Part shown: piece after piece, positions 59,896 to 64,000 of the stretch
How the letters are laid out: each line of letters opens with the position of its first letter
Numbering within the stretch: the stretch's first letter is position 1
NCBI GenBank assembly: GCA_003290165.1
Contig: QNQO01010694.1
Span: 1-64,000 of the forward strand
DNA length: 64,000 nt
From: Berberis thunbergii
Lineage: Eukaryota > Streptophyta > Magnoliopsida > Ranunculales > Berberidaceae
Reading direction: 5' to 3'
Position numbers and translations under genes: made by a program
The notes under the pieces: model-generated
The model's database searches: none
Seen by the model: the letters and a program-made list of their open reading frames with translations, nothing else
Told to the model about the DNA's origin: nothing

Positions 59896-60717
59896 ACTCA
59901 TCTAGCACAACATTCATCCAATATGGATAATGAACACTTTGTTTGACTTGAAGAAAAGTGACAAGATCATTTTCCATTTCTATATCAAACTCATGCTTGT
60001 TGAGATAAACTACATAACCATTCGAAATAGCAGATGTCCTATCCACATTGGATTTCCTTACTGGCATTCGTAATTGAGGAGGTTGAGGTGCTTCTAGATT
60101 TAGCAGAATGCGGTCCAACTATATCTTCGTGATATGCATCCACATCCTGTTCAAGAATAGGTATGATCACGTTAACAGGTTGAATATCTATCATAGGAAT
60201 GTCAACACGTTCTTCAAAAGTAATATTTCAGGATTGTGTACTCCCACTAGTCTCAACATCCTCAATAAACTTGGCATTATCCGCCTCAATTAAGGTAATA
60301 GTAGAGGGGCAATAAAAATTGAATCCCCTTGATTTTTCTGAATATCCAATAAAGTAGCAACAAACAGTTATGGAGTCCAATTTTCCTTCACGAGGCTTGA
60401 AAGGCCTAGCCTTAGCTGGACACCTCCAAATATGTAAGTGCCGAATGATAGGACGTCTACCAATCCATAGCTCATATGGGGTTCTGTTGACTGCTTTATT
60501 GGGTAATCTACTAAGGATATAAACTGCAACATTTAGGGCCTCTCACCAAAGAGACTCTGCCAAAGTAGAATGACAAATCATGCTCCTAACCATGTCTTTT
60601 AGGGTTCAATTTCGTCTATCAGATACATCATTTTGATGTGGTGTTCTTGGTATGGAGTATTCAGGGATGATGCCACATTACTGTCAGTACCTCACAAATG
60701 GTCAGTACCTCACAATG
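59896..60717 (-). pseudogene. Copia integrase end and linker to RT
   Basis: It begins at the arm boundary with TPHQNDVSDRRN-like residues, then TLKDMVRSMICHSTLAESLW, LNVAVYILSRLPNKAVNRTP and YELWIGRRPIIRHLHIWRC. The third catalytic residue of the integrase triad, normally the Glu of the GVAERRN motif, reads Asp here. The linker (59840-60118) has RKSNVDRTSAISNGYVVYLN and the WMNVVLDELNSMKDND block found just before copia RT. Confidence 0.82.
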
Positions 60718-61341
60718 CTCCTAACCCTTCATAGTTTTCTTAATGTTTCTTCTAGAATGTCGTGCTTTCTAAAAAATACAACCAGTTATGGAGTTTTTGG
60801 AGGCGCAACAATAACTTTAATCCCTAAAATGCTATACAAAATATAGAAAAAGAAATTATATGGCCAGATTAGCTACCAGAAGAAGATATTGAAGCATTAA
60901 CATCAGATAAGTTCTTGGCATATCAATTTTTGTAATGTGGTTTAGAAAATCAATTTGAAGCTTCTAGCAAATATTTATAAAATCTTCCCCTCTCACATCG
61001 GTTTTTTTTCCAAGGTGTTTTAACTTCAGACAGAGTTGTTAGGGATCATGGAAGGATAACCTATTCAATTTTCCACAACTATAAGAGATGAAACAAAGAA
61101 AGGTTTGGTAGCTCTTAAGTTGAATATAGGTAAGCCTCGTATAAGAGAAGAACAATGAAGTTTTCTTTTTAGCGAGAAGTTTTGGGGTCTCTGATAACCG
61201 GATCAATTGTATATTCACCCCTTATTGCTAAAGTCCCTAATAAGGCTCCTTCTCCCCAGTTCCCATTCTAGATTCACTCTTAATATAAGTATTTGCCAAG
61301 GGAACGTTTGATTTGATAAAAGAGTTATGCATGTTGGATAG
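60718..61341 (-). repeat. Right arm of the ~0.6 kb inverted repeat
   Basis: It is the inverted counterpart of 56839-57468. Just inside it, GTCAGTACCTCACAA is repeated twice in tandem (about 60678-60713). Confidence 0.9.
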
Positions 61342-61560
61342 AACATTACCGTATACTCTACCATAGCGTTTCTGAAATGCTATTGTCTTCCCTCACGTAA
61401 CATTTAACAAATGCTATTATATTAGTTTCTATAGCGTTTCTCAAGGCCCTTTTTTTTCTATAGCACTCATCAAGTGCTATCAAATGACTTTTTATAACAT
61501 CTTATAAGTTTTATTTCTAGAAAATAAAAATCTAAATGTGCCAAACTTAAACATTTCCAT
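61342..61560. repeat. Region of ATAGCG/TGCTAT short words
   Basis: Words such as ATAGCGTTTCT, AATGCTATT, TATAGCACTC and AAGTGCTATC recur in 150 bp. This is the style of the subterminal repeats of plant CACTA elements. No CACTA terminus was seen. Confidence 0.5.
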
Positions 61561-61997
61561 GAATTGAGGCAAAGCAATGTAATTAATAAGATAGTGTATT
61601 CATCGAGTCACATAATCTATCAAATAATAAAGATCATACTACATTTATTTCAATTGAATAATAAAGATAATGTATTACATCGAGTCACAATCCTTTCTAG
61701 TTTCCAAATTCATTGCTTTGGTTCTCCCCTTCCTTCATTGTTGATGTCGGTTCAACTCCTCAACATTCTCATTTGAGCTTTGAACAAGGTCATGGTTGGT
61801 GTTGTTCCGTAGATCATTGTGGTTGTGATGAATCGTTTCAATCCTCCACTGAAGCAGGTCAGAAAGGAAGGAACAGTAAAGTTAATGTTTAGTGCGGGTT
61901 CAATTTCAGATACATTCTAAGCATTTAGATTAAAGCTATAGAAGAGGACCTGAAATTGTGGTACTTCAATTATATTAAAACAGTTTTGAGGGCATAC

Positions 61998-62058
61998 CTC
62001 TAAAGCAATAACAACATCGAATGTCCTCTTTTCTTCAACCAACTTTTCTGTCAATAAT
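61998..62058 (-). pseudogene. COQ3-like methyltransferase exon fragment
   Basis: A 61 bp block lies between an acceptor (CATGCAG) and a donor (GAG|GTATGC) on the - strand. It encodes LLTEKLVEEKRTFDVVIALE, which resembles the plant COQ3 ubiquinone-biosynthesis O-methyltransferase just before its VIEHV motif (TAEKLVEE-R-FDAVIALEVIEHV). The next expected exon is not found nearby. The match is short, so it is moderate evidence. Confidence 0.62.
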
Positions 62059-63783
62059 CTGCATGAAAGTATGAAACAATCTGTCAACAATATATATGAA
62101 ACACAGATTAGCATTGTCAGTTTAACTTTTACTGGTTCAATTCGTAGCTCAGTACAAGAGAAAGAAATTAACAACTTGGACTGATGGCACTCACAAGAAT
62201 TTATTGTGTATGCAGTCTAGATGATTATGAACAAGTGACTGTTAATGCAACATACTGAAAAAACAGAACATGAACATAAATAACAACTGACATCGTCCGC
62301 CAAATGTTTACACACATTATAAAGTAAAAGAATTTCAGTAATACACTGATAGTTACAACCTATAAATTATGACATATTAACATTATTGCAACTTGTACTG
62401 GTTTATATGTATATGTCTAACTAGTATTCATCAAGGTGTGTCCCAAAGACTTGGGAGGAGTAAACACTATTGCGTAGGTGCAATAAGAATATGTAGTCCG
62501 GTAATTGAAGCCAAAACTTTGCAACTTCGACATCAAATGGTCCACCTCTTGGATCTTGTAACCTCCTATGCCAAGATAAATTTATAACAATAGCAGAAGT
62601 GAAGAAAGTGTTTTTGCACCATGAAAACAAATAGTTTAGAACTTAGAAGTTCTCATTCAACATTGAAAAATTTTAGACATTGAAGGCAAGGACAGATCTG
62701 GACATAAACTCTTTACTGCTGCAAACAATACTCCATCACACATAGAAAAGTGGTTCTAGGCCCATAGAATCAGTCCATCATTTTGCTCCCATTAACACAA
62801 GAAATATGGTAAACAAGAACAAATACAACAGGAACAAGAACCTGACAGCATGAACAAGAACAAATACAATAAGAAGTATGCTAAACAAATAGGTGAGTAT
62901 AGCTTGGTGTTCATAAACAAAATAAAGGCATACATTAAACCAGGTTTCGACATCATCACCTACAAACTTTTCCAACAAAGCAACATAAACAACCTAATCA
63001 GACAGGGAGCAGTACAATTGGGCACTCCATATATGTCATATTAGACACACCATGCAACTCTCTAGTACAAAATCAAAGTTCCAAAACCTAAATTAACAAG
63101 TTAATGATTAACATTTCATTCATTTCATTCAAAATACAGGCATTTCAACTCAAAAATACATCAAAGCAAAGTAGCAAACACAGAGCATTTCTTCAAAGCT
63201 ATCACTGATACATCAAAGCAAACCATATTTGAAGCAAAGGTACGAAAGAGAGTGAGAATATTCAGTCTAAGTTCATGACATGATATGAGCAACATTATGA
63301 GTATCTACAAAAGTAGATATAACAGAACATCATTCAATCTGTTCACAAAATGTAGTTAATCAATATTTCCTTCCATGACATCTATAAAAATTATGAAAGT
63401 AGACATTTCGGGGCACCAACCTTCATGATCTTGACTATTTGTTTCCGAGCAATGTAGGGTATTTTCCATGATCTGAAAAACGGTGAAATTTTGATCTCAC
63501 TCAGATTTTGGTTCGTTTATTTCAGACAGTCCAGACTGTAAGTTCGGGAAAGAATTCATAAGTAAAATTGTAATAGAAAGCTAGGACAAACATTCCCCAA
63601 ATCCTGTTGAAAATCTTAAAATATATCTTACTTCCTAAGTTCTCTTCATTGGGGGTTATGATTGAAGGGAACATGATTGCTCAATTACTTCCATATTCAA
63701 TTGACAAAAGTAAGCACCTAAGTTTAAGAGACTATGATTTTAAGAAGTTACGACTCAAAAGGATGTTTCAACTTTGAACTAAC
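62059..63783. other. AT-rich stretch between gene fragments
   Basis: It holds a 69-codon - strand frame (62421-62630; LSWHRRLQDPRGGPFDVEV) that I do not recognise, and a small splice-bounded open block near 63421-63477 (WKIPYIARKQIVKIMK in one frame), also not recognised. Both could be further captured pieces. The remaining sequence shows nothing clear. Confidence 0.4.
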
Positions 63784-64000
63784 CTCATCAACAAAGATTA
63801 CACAAGGAGCAATTTTACTTGCTAGTGAAAAAACTGCTTAGACATATTTTTCTCCCTCACCAAACCACTGAAAGCAATTTAAGATATGTGTTAGTTCAAA
63901 GAAACTCAACATAAGGCTATATTGATATCTCTAGATTCAGTTCGTAGCAATACCTTTGACGTAATGCTCGACATTGAAATGTTAATGAAGTTGGCACCTG
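63784..64000 (-). pseudogene. MSP1-like AAA ATPase, two exon fragments
   Basis: Exon i (63954-64000, running off the window) encodes [15 protein letters not shown] and ends in a donor AAG|GTATTG. Exon ii (63784-63867) follows an acceptor TTTCAG and encodes WFGEGEKYV, a stop, then [18 protein letters not shown], ending GAG|GTT. The two read in frame. They match plant ATAD1/MSP1-type AAA proteins ([40 protein letters not shown]); IFVDE is the Walker B box. The conserved Lys after YV is replaced by a stop (TAA). The next exon (DSMLGRRE-type) is not seen in the 300 bp to the left. The Walker A exon would lie beyond the window edge. Confidence 0.85.

Larger units (their letters stand above)
57860..60717 (-). 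mobile_element. Ty1/copia retrotransposon, decayed and truncated
   Basis: Integrase and RT remnants read on the - strand (60717 to about 59080), followed to the left by a decayed RNase H region, a purine tract and a 3' LTR. The 5' part (gag, protease, integrase start and 5' LTR) is missing, cut where the right inverted-repeat arm begins at 60718. Many stops are present. Confidence 0.82.

Noticed and set aside
63421..63477. Further exon of the MSP1-like ATPase
   Set aside because: It is bounded by splice-like bases but does not read as the expected DSMLGRRE-type segment in any frame; left as unrecognised.

Overview
The window is nuclear DNA of a flowering plant, most likely a woody eudicot; the species cannot be named from the sequence. 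It is AT-rich and dominated by mobile elements. It holds one clearly intact protein gene, an EIN3/EIL-type ethylene-signalling transcription factor at 40.1-43.5 kb on the + strand, with an intron in its 5' UTR and an intronless coding region. The other protein-coding similarity belongs to transposable elements or to short exon fragments of host genes.

Layout. (a) 1-14352: the larger part of an Athila/Tat-like Ty3 (gypsy) LTR retrotransposon on the - strand, with 5' LTR, tRNA-Asp-type primer site, and broken gag, protease, RT, RNase H and integrase. Its integrase C-terminal end is repeated about 3.6 times in a 1.27 kb tandem array that runs off the left edge. A small gene-less LTR element (9609-11374) sits inside it, bounded by a perfect 5 bp target duplication (TCTAC). 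(b) 14353-19316: two related LTR-like segments, with a 5'-truncated RTE-type LINE (15690-18334) between them carrying a perfect 13 bp target duplication. (c) 20006-20899: a non-autonomous hAT element; then about 5 kb of AT-rich DNA with nothing recognised. (d) 26.0-35.7 kb: a Helitron-like region. Two Helitron 3' termini (31686 and 35715) share the same hairpin and spacer. Upstream of the first lie exon fragments of three unrelated host genes, all on the + strand with splice sites kept: kinesin-14, an ethylbenzene-dehydrogenase-like haem-domain protein and a DYRK-type kinase. Between the termini is a dimeric minisatellite. (e) 35716-36748: a foldback element abutting the second terminus. (f) 37.3-39.6 kb: a long-TIR element with a hAT nested in it, a SINE and a dispersed repeat. 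(g) The EIN3-like gene. (h) 43.5-56.5 kb: small elements, including an LINE 3' end, a 75 bp near-perfect hairpin, an inverted SINE, an RNase H fragment, MITEs, two copies of one hAT family, a second long-TIR element and a CACTA-type MITE. (i) 56.8-61.3 kb: an inverted repeat with arms of about 0.6 kb enclosing a decayed Ty1/copia element. (j) 61.3-64 kb: a second group of gene fragments on the - strand, a COQ3-like exon and two exons of an MSP1-like AAA ATPase, one with an in-frame stop.

The genes do not form a pathway. The main interest is how the elements nest and how they have copied pieces of host genes. All family assignments come from recognising motifs by eye; no database search was run.
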